From Gnetum montanum (taxonomy: Eukaryota; Streptophyta; Gnetopsida; Gnetales; Gnetaceae): a DNA stretch of 64,000 nt. A program made the position numbers and the translations under genes. This document shows positions 43,930 to 56,899 of this stretch, one piece after another. Every line of letters starts with the position of its first letter. Position 1 is the stretch's first letter. The stretch lies in the NCBI GenBank assembly GCA_015680685.1, contig MNCI01025115.1, positions 57,939 through 121,938 of the forward strand. Direction: 5' to 3'. Under the pieces are notes generated by a model that saw nothing but the letters and a program-made list of their open reading frames with translations, was not told the origin of the DNA and ran no database searches.

Positions 43930-46200
43930 ACACTTTTTCTTGTGACTACATTGGGCTCTACTAGTGTCTATGATGGACAAGCATAGTCATGCATTTCCCA
44001 ACATAGTCAAAACTAATGGATAGTTTCCCAAGATCGATATGGTCACTTCTAGGCTCTTGATGTTCTAGATAGCTAGCACAATGGGTTGGTATTAAGGATT
44101 GGTAGGTTTTGGCTCTATTTTCTACCTTTCAAAAGATAAAAATGATGTTTCTATTGGTAACTATGCTAGGCCAGCATAGTCATGGTAGGCCTTGGCATAG
44201 TCACATGAAATAAGTGAATTCATAAGACTTCAAGTTTGGGATTATGGCTCTACTAGCTTCCTAGGATAGCATAGGATCATGGAAGGACTAAATTAACTAC
44301 TTAGAGGTTGAATTTGGGCAATAAAAGTTGCTTTTCTAGGATTTCCTATTAGACTATGCTAGGCCAACATAGTCATGCATGGTGTTAGTGTAGTAATGGG
44401 GAATTTGGTGTTTTCAAGATTGATACAAGATGAAATTATAGCTAAATGAAATGGAATAAGGTTTTGTACTTCATGATTCAATTTTGGACAATTTTGAATG
44501 GTATAATTCTAGTAAACCTTAACAAAAAATATGTTTCCACTATGACTACACTGGGCCAGCATAGTCATAGTTTTTCCCAATGTAGTCATACACAATTTTT
44601 TATTTCATATGATTTTGCATGTCCATTCAACAATGATAATGAAATATGGGGTTACTAATGCTACTAGCTAGGGTTTTGGCATCAAAATTATTAATTCTAG
44701 AGGTTGTTTCAATCTTTGAAAGGATAAATACCTCTTGACTATGATAGCCTAGTGTAGGCATGTAATCCCTAGTGTAGTTGAGAGGTTTGTGATGAAAAAT
44801 GATGGATTTTAGCTTGGTTCATAGGGTTTTAAGGTCACAATCAGCTCCTATAGGATTCTGAGTCTTTTTAGAAGTCAATTTTAGTTATTTTTGGCCACTT
44901 TTGATGTTTCTCATGTGGACTATGCTGGGCTTCACCAATGACTATGTTGGCCTAGCATAGTCAATAAAATTCTAATGTAGTTGATAGGCTTGGACTAATA
45001 AATGATGAATTTCAAGGTCAAAACATTCTCTAGTAGGATCCTAGGATTTTCCAAAAATCAATTTGAGTTATTTATAGAATATTTTGGGATATTATATTTA
45101 GACTATGCTAGGTTTCATTAGTGACTACATTCTCCCAGTGTAGTCATGTAATTCCAAGTAGAGTTGGGATTGGAAAACATGAGAAATAGTGAAAAGTAGT
45201 AAGTTTTATCTTGATTTTCAGTTTAGCAAGGTTTTAAGGCTTTTAGAAGTCAATTTTGGACTAGAAATGACTTGTTCTGGAATTTTTTAGAGGGATTACA
45301 CTAGGAACCACTAGTGACTACGCTGGTCCAATGTAAGCATGCAACTTCAAGTGTAATCAACCTTGGGAAATTCATTTTGATGGACTTTTGCTTGATTATT
45401 TGATAGTTTGTGTTCACTAGGAGACTTGGGGAGGTGTGGACATTATGGAATGGAGTTTTTTAGTTTTATTACTATAGCTATGATCTATTTCATTAGTAAA
45501 CCCTATGACTATGTTAGGCTAGAGTAGTCACAACCTCCTTCCAACATAGTCATGGGTTTTGACCAATTTTTGGCATCATTTGATGAGTTTGACAAATTTT
45601 TGGAGTTTCCATGAGCTCTATCTAGGGTTTGGAAACATGACATGGATGTTTTATGTTGATTTAAGGTCTAGTAAGTGAAAGAAGGCTTATTCCATTCTTG
45701 ACTATGTTGGGCTATCATAGTCATGCTCCTACCCAATGTAGTCACCCCCAATAACTAGTCTGTGACAATATTTAATGTCATTCCAGTGCCCAATGATTGC
45801 TAATCCACATTCCCAATTATAGGATTTTATGGCTATATGTTTAACATAGATGGGTTGATGGGATGTGGGAAAAGGAAACATATTGACTATGCTAGAATAG
45901 TGTAGTCAAGCTCTAAAGAAATGTAGTCACATGGAATTACTATTTTCTTCATGATTTTTAAGGCCCTCTACGACTCAGTTAACATGGATGTTGACAATTG
46001 GTTTCATAGTTTAATCATGAAGTTTTCCAACATGGATTTAGGATTGGAAATTGGATTTTTGCAATGGATGGGACTTGGCATTTATTTCAAGGCTCTTAAT
46101 GGTCTAAAACCTAGTGTAGGCAAGTATGGAAACCCAAATCCTAGTGTATTCATGATTTTCTTGGCTTGTTTTTCAAGAACCTAGTGGGGCCTACATAGAA
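43930..46200 (-). repeat. diverged tandem array, unit about 190-200 bp, inside element E
   Basis: An imperfect palindrome of the form GACTATGCTAGGCCAGCATA followed by GTCATG recurs near 43,949, 44,158, 44,352, 44,551, 44,738, 44,929, 45,110, 45,296, 45,510, 45,704 and 45,884, spacing about 180-215 bp. Intervening sequence is related but well diverged. By position relative to the TTTGACC spacer it corresponds to the array at 56,900-59,450 in C. Confidence 0.7.
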
Positions 46201-46486
46201 TTAGTAGGTTTGGATGGAATAGATTTTCTCTAACCCAACATAATCTTAGTTACTAATTCCATCACTCAATGAAGTGGGAGTGCTGCATGGAATCCATAGT
46301 TTCATGGTGGATGCCTAGGTTTAAGTGGATTTTTCTTAGCTTTAATTTGTAGAAATTATTGTTGTTTCCTACACATCAAGCTACTACATCCAAGTTTGGA
46401 GCTCTTTGCCTACTACTACCACCAGCCCTAAAACACCACCAAGAAGACTCATGTTGTAATCCTTTTGCATTGTAACTCTCACCCCA
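46201..46486. other. unassigned junction between elements E and C
   Basis: No ORF or motif recognised. The last 15 bp (CTCACCCCA) resemble the sequence just upstream of LTR D (62,180-62,188). Confidence 0.4.
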
Positions 46487-46712
46487 TGAAACCTAAGGCT
46501 AAAACTTCATTGTAAAATGTGAAGATTATAATCCAAGGAATGCAATTTCACATAATTTAGCTTTAACAGCTGGAAAAATGCCTCATAAGTGGTCAAAGCT
46601 TCAACTACCAAGTGGAAAAAGTCATATTATGTCCATATTCTGGTTTGGGGGAGGGGAGGGTTAAAAATGCCTTTTTAATTACCAAACTTGACATTTTCAT
46701 GAATTGTTTTTT

Positions 46713-46743
<31 letters not shown>

Positions 46744-47868
46744 GGGGGGTATAACGTTTTCTATGCTGGAAATACCTATGGAAAGGTGTAACATCACCTT
46801 TGCCCAACATTGGAGGGTATAACTCTTACATTCCTAATGTTACTATTACCACCTTCCAGCATTGCTACTACATCTCCACTATTACACTTTTCCCCCAACA
46901 TTGCTCTAGCATGGTCCAAGACATCATCATTACTCCAGCTCCAATGTTGATCCTACAGTTCAACATTGCTGTTAGAGGGCCTAACATGGGTGGAAGAAGC
47001 TAGTATGGATAAAATTCCCATTTACTATTTTTGGTAAAAGAAATGGTTTTGATGCCATGGGAGGTATTAAAACTTACCATACATAGTAACCTTGTTAGAT
47101 TTTAATAACTACAACACATGTATGTAGTAGAAATCAATTAACAATTAGGTAGAAATTTGCAACCAAATTTATGGGCAACACCCTATAAAACCCAAACCTC
47201 AACATCATACAAAGGTTTCACTTTTTTAACACGTTCATCCATATTTTTCCATTCAATATCTTTCAATAATCTACAAACATAAAGCTTTTGAGGCATCTTT
47301 AGTGTGGAACCCATAGCCATTACAACCATTGTTTTGCAACAAGGTTGAGCAACTTAAACATAAAGACCCCCAACATGGCTCTTTCTTGTAGCCCAAAATC
47401 TCCACACATCTCATTCTCTTGTACCATTAACACTATAGTTTTGGTAAGAATTGTAGTAAGGTTTCATATTTTCATGAGTTGTGGAGCATTCAGATCATAA
47501 ATCTAACTATGGTAGCCTAGGCTCCCAGTCTAATGCATTCCAAACCTCTACAATGTGAACCCCCTTTCTTCCTAAGGAATCCTTGTACATATTTCTACTC
47601 TCTTTATTTTTGTAAAAAGTTTAAAGTCATATTTTTTTATACAAGTTAATTTACATTTGTTACATTTCATGTATTACTTTATGTCAGATCTACTTTATTT
47701 TCATTTTTGCATTACCCTTGTTTAAACTTTATAAGCCCTTGGATGATCTGTTGGATCATCCAGGGCAAATTAGATCCTATTTTTTCATGGAGGCCCTTGG
47801 GATTTTAGGTTAAAACTATTCCACCTAAATTTTTGATTTTTCAATAATCAAAATTTTTAGGTGCTATA
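46487..47868 (+). repeat. 5' LTR of element C
   Basis: Starts TGAAACCTAAGGCTAAAAC and ends GGTGCTATA. It aligns strongly at its start with LTR D (62,189) and at its end with D, K and L. It contains a poly-T/poly-G run (46,708-46,749) and a Cys-codon-poor CAACATT-rich stretch. Confidence 0.72.
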
Positions 47869-47874
47869 GTTTTT

Positions 47875-47893
47875 TGGTGCTAGAAGAAGGATC
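47875..47893 (+). other. primer-binding site of element C
   Basis: TGGTGCTAGAAGAAGGATC, six bases after the LTR, a variant of B's TGGCGCTAGAAGGAGGGGC. Confidence 0.72.
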
Positions 47894-48880
47894 TCCATCC
47901 AAATTTTGTGTCCAAACCTATTGCCTATTTGCCAACATTGCCTATAATCCAAAAAATTTAAAATCTTTAAAACATTTTTTCAAATTTTGTTAACACCTTT
48001 TATTGTACCAAATCAATGCTACAACCCATACTCCCTACCATCAAAATCCAATGTTAAGGTTGTAGGTGATTTGGACTTTTGTGGATTTTCACAGTAGTTG
48101 GTGGAAATTTTCCAACAAAGCCAAGGTTGGTGTTCTACCACCCAATTTCATCTCCCCTTAAGTTGTGAAAATTTCATAGCAACAAGGCCAACATTGACAC
48201 CCTACCAAAATTAAAACCTTTGAAAAATCAAGATTTTCACCTTGTTTTTAGGCATTTATCATACCACCAACTAACGGGTAACACTCCCAATGCTATGTAG
48301 ATGGATGTACGATTTTTGTCTTATACCCTTTCTTATTCCTTACCATATTTAGCATGGATACTACTAGAAAACCTATAGTGGTAAGGATATAATTCTAAAA
48401 CCATTGCCTTTTTTGGGGGGTAAAAGTTATACTCCCCTTCTTCTACAACCTACACTATATTTTATAGTTACAATGTATAGTGATTTTTCAGCCATCCCCC
48501 TTTGACAAATGCCCTAGTCCTCAACCCCTTCCTACCCTACCATGTTTGAACCAGTGCTAATTATTGTAGTGCACCAAATGCAATCGGTGCCATATTTTAC
48601 AACCTTTCATTTTCCCATGTCTTTTGCCACATAGCCATGATCCATCCAGCCTTCCTTAGTGTTTGTGACCATTACTAATACTCTTTCCATGGGACCTTAG
48701 GTGACCCAAGGATCATATACCTCCTTCATCCTCTTTGTTCCATAAATACTAGCACAAATATTTTTTTCTTTATTTAGTCCACTCGCTACTATGATGATGC
48801 AACCTTTTCCCTAGGTGCTACAAACTATTTCAAGGTCACAAGCCTTCTAACATACACTACAACCTTTCATGCAAATCCCA
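47894..48880 (+). other. leader and gag N-terminal debris of element C
   Basis: Aligns with the sequence after LTR D (63,650-64,000), including GTAGGTGATTTGGACTTTTG-like and CCAACATTG-rich blocks. The gag N-terminal domain expected in the distal half is unreadable. Confidence 0.5.
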
Positions 48881-49650
48881 CAATCAACAAGGGCATTCCA
48901 AGAACTGAACCAAGCCTTCTAGATGATTGAGGACCTAACCAAAGAGTTTAAGAGGCTCAAGGCTTCTACATTCCATACCATCAATATTATGGACTTGTAT
49001 AAGGATGATCCCATCAATCCTATGGCCTTGCCTCTAACTCTTCCTCTTGGGGTCTCCTTACCATAGTTCATCAAGTACAATGGTGAAGATGACCCCAACT
49101 TTCATCTCATAACCTTCCACTCTAAGTGCTTGTTACTACAAGCTTGGATACACACAATAATGAGAATATTCCATATGTCCCTTACGAAAAAGACCCTCTA
49201 TTGGTACCGTGCCATGCCAAGAGCATCCATATCCTCTTTGGAAGATCTAATTTTACAATTCGTTAACCATTTCTAGTACAACTTGAAACATGATACCACC
49301 CTTGACCAATTGATGAAGATTAAGCAAGGACCCCTCAAATTGGTGCAAAAGTTCATCTAACAAGAAAATGCTTTGTTAAATGAGATCTTACAACTGATAG
49401 CTGAAACCCATCTTGTATCTATCTTCAAGGAGAAAAATAATGATTTCATCAAGTCAAAGTTGTACTACCTAGATCCATGGTCACTAAGTCAAGCCTTTTC
49501 CTAGACTAAAAACATAGAGGATGTTGTGAAGGTTATCCACAATCCCACCTATGTGGCATATAAGAATCAACATGCATGAAAGAACAAAAGGAAGGGAGGG
49601 TAAAACAATGTGACAATGGCCACTCTAACCAAAGAAAATAAAAAAAGCAT
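48881..49650 (+). pseudogene. gag relic of element C
   Basis: Reads LTKEFKRLKAS...MDLYKDDPINPMALPLTLPL..., then LYWYRAMPRASISSLEDL, PLKLVQKFI, ETHLVSIFKEKNNDFIKSKL and YYLDPWSLSQAF. These are collinear with B's capsid (24,760-25,400) but carry numerous stops. Confidence 0.78.
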
Positions 49651-50099
49651 CCAAAGACCAAGAACTAATCAATCTAAGGTCCCTACTAACAATAATAATA
49701 ACTAGCCCTCAATATTTTGGGCCTCTGCATTAACTACTTCAAGGCCCAACTTTAAGTGAAAAGACTGAATGAAATACATTAGGCTACTCTTGAAGGCATC
49801 AGAACTCTTAGACCAACTATTAAGGAGTGGAAGGATACAATACAAACAAATAACTAAAAATGCTTGAAACAGGCATGAGAGGCTATGTGAGATAGCTAGA
49901 TATCCCACTTGAGAAATCAAAGATGATCCTAAGATGCCTAAGTATTTTAAGCTTGATCACTTTTTCCACTATCATTAGTTGCTAGGTCATGACATTGATT
50001 TTTGCCTTTTGTTAAAGGATGACTTGAAAAAGATGATAGATAGGGGTGAGCTAGTACTTGATGTTTCCAACCCATTTAGGCCTTAAAATTAGTCGATGC

Positions 50100-51620
50100 A
50101 TATATATAAATATCCATTGAATGTCACTAATGGCCCATACACCATAGTGACATTCAATGTTAACCATGATATAAAGGCTATGAGGGAACCATTTGTGATT
50201 TAGGTACCTCCTTGTAATGAAATGGGTCCTTCAACTTCTACTAGTTCAAGGTGCTTCTTTGTTGTGAGGGTACCATCACCAACACCTCCCAAGGTGCCTT
50301 TTGTAGCTAGAGTACCTCCCCCTCATACTACAACTAAGTCCACCTATTCAACTAAACAACAATCTCGCTTGGTGGCTAATCCAATGGCGTCTTCCTCCCA
50401 AAAAAATAAAAAGCCCCAAAAAAAAGCAAAGAAAGAAGCTTGTACAAAATCCCAATAACAAAAACAATAAGCAAGCTAAGACATGGAAAGAAGTGGATCC
50501 ACCGAAGCTGACTCCTATATTATCTATACCCATGACCTCTTCAAACCAGGCTACTTCAACAAGCAAATAATGAGAAGACTTTAAGACACAAGGAAAAGGG
50601 AAAGAGGGAGGCCACAACAACCAAAACACAAAGTTTGCATTTTGTGATGCATGGAGGAAGTTAAGAACAACAAAGGTGACAAGCCCATGACCAACAACAA
50701 AGACTTCCCAAATGTAATGAAATAGGTCAAAAAATTACTAAAATAAAAAAAAAATACAACCCTTAGCCTCTATGATCTAGTCATGACTTTTGTTGTGCAT
50801 TATGAAGTGCTAGTTAAGATATTGAATTTCATCCCCATTAGCAAGGACATTCGCACTAACGAAGAATCCATCCATGTAGTGATTGTACCATCTTCATATA
50901 AGGAGATGAATTCAACATCACTAGTGTTTTACGATAGTGAAATCAAAACCGATCCCTAAAATAGTAGGTAACCAAGGGTCCCCTCTTTACAATGATTTGG
51001 GTAGAATAATATAAAGTGCACAAAGTTCATATAGATTATGGAGCCACAATGAATGTCATCCCTTATACCATATTTGAGCATTTAGGCCTAATTGAACATA
51101 TACAACATATGTCAACTTCAACTCTAAAATCTTTCAATGGATCATGGGTTGCTGTCAAAAGGTCTATCCCCTTAGAATTTGTGGAAGGAAAGCAATTCCT
51201 CACAACCACTAATTTCTTGGTGGTGGAGGAAATACCAAGATTCAACCTTATCCTTTGAAGGCCTTGGTTGGCTTAATTATGAGCTATGTCTTCACCCATC
51301 CACCAAGAAATTCACCTACCTTACAAGGAAGGTGAAATTATCATCCACAATGATAGCATATTTCCTCTAGCAGTTAACAAACATAGATATAAAGCAAGGA
51401 TCAAAAGTGGAGCTTCAGGAAGAAACTCCTAGCCACAAATTCAAGCATCCCAATGGGGTGGAGAAGGCCAAAAATAATAATTATGGACTAGGGGATATGC
51501 TATGGGGAGAGCTCCTCTTTAACATCATCAGCAAAGGGGATAGGGAATACAAGCTTGTGCAAAATATTCCATATATGTTTCCTAATTTCTCAAAGATTAG
51601 GAAGGATTTTAACAAGTGAT
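50100..51620 (+). pseudogene. linker and protease relic of element C
   Basis: The linker keeps the [PF]FVVRVP-type motif three times (MREPFVI, CFFVVRVPSPTP, VPFVARVPPP; 50,185-50,320). Protease follows: KVHIDYGATMNVIPY (Asp codon 51,034-51,036), FLVVEEIPRFNLIL, SPIHQEIHLPY. It is collinear with B's 26,025-27,829. Stops and shifts between pieces. Confidence 0.78.
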
Positions 51621-52362
51621 GTATACACCTAATCCTCCCACTCTATGCACTTATAACCTTGTAGCTATATGTACTTATTGCCCATTGGCCTAGTTTACAT
51701 GTTTTCTATTTATTCCATTTTGTTTACTTTTGTTTACATTTCTATTTATTAAAAAATTTTCTTTCTCTTTTAGCATGATAAATGAAAAAAATATCATAAA
51801 AAATTTAAAACACAAAAAATAAAAAAAATATGTTTCCTTTTGTAGAACATGGGCCCGCCATGACCTAAAAGTAGTAAGATCGCATGGCCCGCTATGGAAT
51901 TAAATTGTCAAACATCACATGTACCACCATGGCCTAAAATTGGTAAATACCACATTACCTGCCATGACCTAAAACTTGCAAATCACCTTTTGACCTATTT
52001 CCATTTTAGTTTCTAGATGGATTACCTAGCCATCTCAACCTTTTTATTGCATTATAGCATTAGAGCTGAGTTAGCCAACATAGTTGTGAATAACATTTAG
52101 AACATTTAAATCATGTGACCATAATATTAATAAGTAAATAATGCCAAAAATGATATTGTAAAAACTAAAACTTAAAAATCAAAATAAAAGCTCTCTAGCA
52201 TAAGTAGCCATAGCCATACTATGTCACAAAATCTTCCAATAATAAACATCAAACATGAAACTACCCATAACCAAACCATTAACTAATGCTATCCATTACA
52301 ATAAACAACAACAACATCTATGATCATCAATAAGAAAAACTAACAATAGGCAACTAGTGATG
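51621..52362. other. spacer between protease and antisense gene in C
   Basis: AT-rich. 51,850-51,985 carries about four diverged units of GGCCCGCCATGACCTAAAA-like sequence, the counterpart of B's cluster 1. No coding sequence. Confidence 0.55.
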
Positions 52363-55300
52363 CTAAGGGGCATTTGAAGAAGGAGATGGAGGGTCATTCC
52401 CATCCTCACTACTAGGAGCTCCAACATTGCTTGATGTCTATAACATAATAACATAAGATTAATTAGTAATAAAAAAACCAAAAATGAGCCTATAACTTAA
52501 GGAAAACTAAAATAACTTTAAAACCAAATGAAAATAATCAAACCTACAAGGAATCTAGCTTAATAAATTCTAGAGGAAGATGTTGAAGACCAACCTCCAA
52601 GTGATGGAGGATTTGATCCTTTATCATGTGGACCCATTCCACATCCACAAGATTAATTATCATGAGGATGTTGCTCTCATTAATGCCTATCCATATGGGT
52701 AGTTTCTGTGACACTATGATAGTAGAAACCTCATCCATAGTCATAGAGACCTGAGGAGTAGGAGATTCAGCCACAATGAGAGTGCTTTCAAAGAGTTTGT
52801 AGGCACTTTTGGCTTGAATCCCCTTTATGAATAGCTTCATCTTGAACCATTTAGTAGTATCCTCCTTAAGCTAGTTTAGATATGTTTCAAAATCAACCTT
52901 GTATTCTCTCTTATGGTCTTTTTATGTCTAGCCCCATTCTAAGACCCAAGCACAACAATCTTTCTAGTCCTTGGCTTTGCAGGAGATGAGATACATCTAT
53001 ATCCATTGTCCCACCATCTCCTTGGCAAGAGCAATCTTGTCATGGATGATGTTATAAAAATGGGGCCACATGATCTCCTTAGTTTGTAAGTTTTCTTTGC
53101 CTTAGCCACATGGGCTTTCATAATGGCCTTATGATCCTGAAGATTGGTGATCATTTAGGCTTGCCTCTTGTTCTCCTCCTTTAAGGCCACAACTTGATCC
53201 CATAGGAATTCATTGGACCTTTGGAATTTTCATGATGTTTTCACACATGAAAATGCAAGATTAGTGGCATTTTCATATAACTTTCATGATACATTTTCAA
53301 CCTTAGAAGGGAGCTCTCACAAGAAGTCAAACTCCATGTCATGGTTAGGGTCCCAAGAAACTATAAGAATTGTAAACAACATAATCATAAAATATATTCA
53401 TAAGCACAAGTTGTAACATGAATAGGCATGAGTAAAAACTGATAATTAGATGTACCTCTAAAATAAACAACATAAGACAATTAAGGTAAAATAAAGTAAA
53501 TTTATTACTGATCTTAGTAGCAACTAGTCAATGATGTCCTTATCCACTCCTTGCATAAATTACACTTTGTCTAGAACCTCTACCCATGGTGTGATCTAAA
53601 ATGTATGGGTATAGGCTTCTATCAGAGGCTCAAGAACTATACCAAGCATAATAGTCAATGAATGGTAAGAACCAAAACTAAACATAAAACCATAAATTAT
53701 AATGAATAGCACTTAGGCATACGCATACTTGGCTTTTCCTCCTCTAGAATGATGATGGACGGGTTTCCTTGGAAACAACTCACCAAATAAGGCATCTTAG
53801 GTACCTGACACTATGTTGGCTAAGCCATACTCTTCATGCTACTATAGGAGAGCCTTCTCCACATGCCTCTACTTCTCTGTTGCTAGTGTAGCTTGGGCTA
53901 CCATGTCTTGTCACTTGTCTGCAAGGATAAGGAACCAAAAACATATGAACAACTTAAAAACATTACAATATTATAACCTTAGAACTCAAAACATAGAAAA
54001 AACTAAAACATAGCAAATAGTTAGCAATGTACTAGTAACCACATGATGAGTCTTTCCAAGCTTTATCATGAACCTTTACTTGGAAATTTGCTCTATTGCT
54101 AGTGCTACTTTCTCTAAGGGCCACTTTAGCTTTGCTCTAGTTGCTCCATCAAATTTATCATGTAGCTCCCTAGCCTTCTCAATGTTAGCATATTCAACTT
54201 GAGGATCTACCCATGTGATATTAGGGAAAACATACCACCTACCACTAACTTGATTAATGGTGATAAGAAATGATTCCCCAAAATCCTCTCATGGGTTCTG
54301 GGCCTACATGATTAGATAAATGTTCTTTATCCAAGGCCTAGAGAGTTGGGATGGATCTTGGCATACCCATAATCCATCCCTCCTCACCACCAAGAACTCC
54401 AAAAATCTCTTAAAATATGCCATGAAGAATGCATAGTGCATGTGACATATTATGGAAAGGTCCTCATGAAGTTTGAGGATTTCCTCATGCAACCCAGTGA
54501 CCAATAGGATGGTGTAGTTAAATAGAGCATCTTCCCCTAGGACCTTCATCATGATTCATGTCTAGGTAATGCCTATCACCTTCTTTTGTGATAGCAACTT
54601 AGGGAAGGCATGGGATTAAAACAAGGGATAGGACTCCTCTACTTCTAATACCTACAAATAATCCAAGGACAACCTAGAACATCCATGATGAGAACCTAAC
54701 CATGCCTCTAAATTCTCTTAATGGCCTACCTCCTTAGTTGGTTTGGTGGCAACCTTCATCCCTTTAATGGAAATAGCAAAGAGATCAAAGAAGGTAGCCT
54801 CATCAATGGGTAAGGTGATTGGTACATTACATACCTTGGTGATGAAATTATTAGTCCCTTCATCAAAGGAGTCAATGAAGTTTATCATCTTAGTGATAGG
54901 AATGATTGGGATAGGTGCCATGAAAATATTAAGCAAACCAGCATGAGCAATGCATGCTTGAATATTTTTGGGTGCATGTTCCTTCAACCAATGCTACCCC
55001 ATTTCCACCTCATCAAATTTTAGGATAAGAGTTTTCTCAACACATATTGAAATAACCAAGGTGACACTAGAAGATATGGGAGCCCCTACAAGATAACAAC
55101 AATGTCATATTAGCTAAGGAATGAACCCATCATCCATAACCAAGATACAATGAGAATAATAGATTACAAACATTATAATGCTTAGAACTAAACTAGCCTA
55201 AAATTTTATAATCATAAAAATGTTAGAGAAACTTATCTAAGATCGTATTCTTTTTACCTTTCTTCATCTTGCTATGCAAGGATTGTGTGGTGACTCGGGC

Positions 55301-55850
55301 ATTGATGTTTGGTACTAGGAGGCATTTTAGGATCATCCATCCACTATGGACCATTTCAATGGCCACACACCACTTGAAGGCTGGGGCAAGGACTTGGGTG
55401 TATTTATCAAAGTCACCATTCAATTGGTCAACCACTATGGTTCTAATTTTATGGCCCTTGGTAAATACACCCATTTTAGTTTGAGCCACCTTTAAGGTTC
55501 AGTCATTCTTGACCAAGACTTCTTCATTAATCATATACCTACAAGATGATTAGCATTTGAAACATTATAAACTCATAATGCTAAAGTAGGTAGGTATAAT
55601 AAATAAAACCAAAATAAACCATAAGTTGTAGCTAAACTTTCCTTGCCAAATATTACACTATGCCAAGGGGATTCTAGAATAATGTGTGGACCTAGTGTGC
55701 CACCATCAGAGTATTATCAACATTATATTGAGAAAAATCTAGCATTTTCTAGATCTAGGACACCTTTCTGGTCCCATGGATGCCTCTTCTCTCCAAAACC
55801 TTCCCTTCTACACATGTCTTAGGGTCATCCATTATGAACTTAACTAGAAA
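52363..55850 (-). pseudogene. antisense multi-exon gene (aORF) nested between protease and RT of element C
   Basis: Read on the minus strand. About 55,840-55,630 is weakly coding. An exon at about 55,548-55,257 (KMGVFTKGHKIRTIVVDQLN...WMILKCLLVPNINARV) ends at donor AAAG|GTAAAA. A long exon from 55,089 (acceptor CTTGTAG|GGGCTCCC) to about 54,040 stays in one frame with few stops: IQACIAHAGLLNIFMAPIPI, INFIDSFDEGTNNFITKVCN, VPITLPIDEATFFDLFAI, ILKLHEDLSIICHMHYAFFM. Acceptor CCTTGCAG|ACAAG (53,918) starts another exon. About 53,340-52,544 includes LIVAESPTPQVSM...DQILHHLEVGL, homologous to B's exon a. A 106-nt intron (52,438-52,543) precedes a 24-codon Ser/Pro/Asp exon (52,363-52,437). The long exon resembles extra antisense ORFs of Tat elements related to the plant mobile domain; this is from memory, not a search. 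Several stops make it a pseudogene. Confidence 0.6.
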
Positions 55851-56899
55851 ACATGCAAATCCCCTGTTGCTTTTTTAGAAAAAATTCATGAATGACCATG
55901 AAAACCTGAAAATGACATGAAAACACAAGCATATGAGCTAACCAAAAAAATTCATTACAAATTAACTAAAACTCCAAATTACACCAAACCATAGCCATTT
56001 GAAACATAAAACCTAATGCTAAAAACCAAAAACCTTAAAATTTAACAATTCATAGCCATTTTCTTAATGAAAAAATTGAAAGTAGTGTTGCTTTTTTACT
56101 AAAACTAGAAAAAAAAACACATAGAAATTAACTAAAACCTAATTTAAAACCATCATGAAACCAGACCTAAGTGATCAAGAAACACTAAAAATGTATAAAA
56201 CCCATCAAATAATGAGATGGAATTTTTTAAAAATTTAATTTTTCTGAACACAATGTCCTATATCTAAAAAACCATCCACATTCTAGACTAGGAAAATAAA
56301 AAAAATGGCCAGAAATGCATAGAAAATGAATAGAAATGGTCTACCTTTGGGTGATAGGTGCTAATCCTTGCCCAATCATGGGCTAAGGTATATATGAGAT
56401 GCCTTTGGTTATAGCATCAACATCCTCCAAGATTAGGTTCTTATTACTACTTTTTCTTTTCTTCATGGTGCTTTCACAAAATGTTGAAAAAATTTCTAGA
56501 ATTTGGTGGATCTAGGTAGCAATGCTACCTGAAGGGGAATCTGGATTAACCACACTGAGGATTGAAGGGTTTTGTAAATCAAGATCTTTGCTAAGGGCTC
56601 TCACCAATGCACTATAGAAGAAGAATGAGCTGTGTGATTAATTTTTTATCAAAATAAGCATTAAAAGTATATCTAAACCTAAGCATCCCCCTTCATAACA
56701 CCATGGCCAAAACTAGACACTGAAACTCATGGTGCACTAGTAGTTCCAAGGGGGGAAAGTTCAACTAATGCTGGGATGATGGGAGTTACAAACAAGATTT
56801 AAAATTTGAAATTTTGATGGGCCCCACCAAGTGCCTCTAAAGAAAAGTGGTTTTCAAGCCTAAAAACCTCCTCTACATTAGAGTTTAATCCCCTTGAAA
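55851..56899. other. AT-rich spacer downstream of the aORF promoter side
   Basis: Mostly A-rich, with AACCTAAAACC-like words and no ORF above background. 56,340-56,620 might hold 5' sequence of the antisense gene, but nothing is recognisable. Confidence 0.4.

Noticed and set aside
54743-54946. Plus-strand open frames at 54,743-54,946 and 55,269-55,484
   Set aside because: Shadows of the antisense gene exons, whose minus-strand frame is longer and has flanking splice signals.
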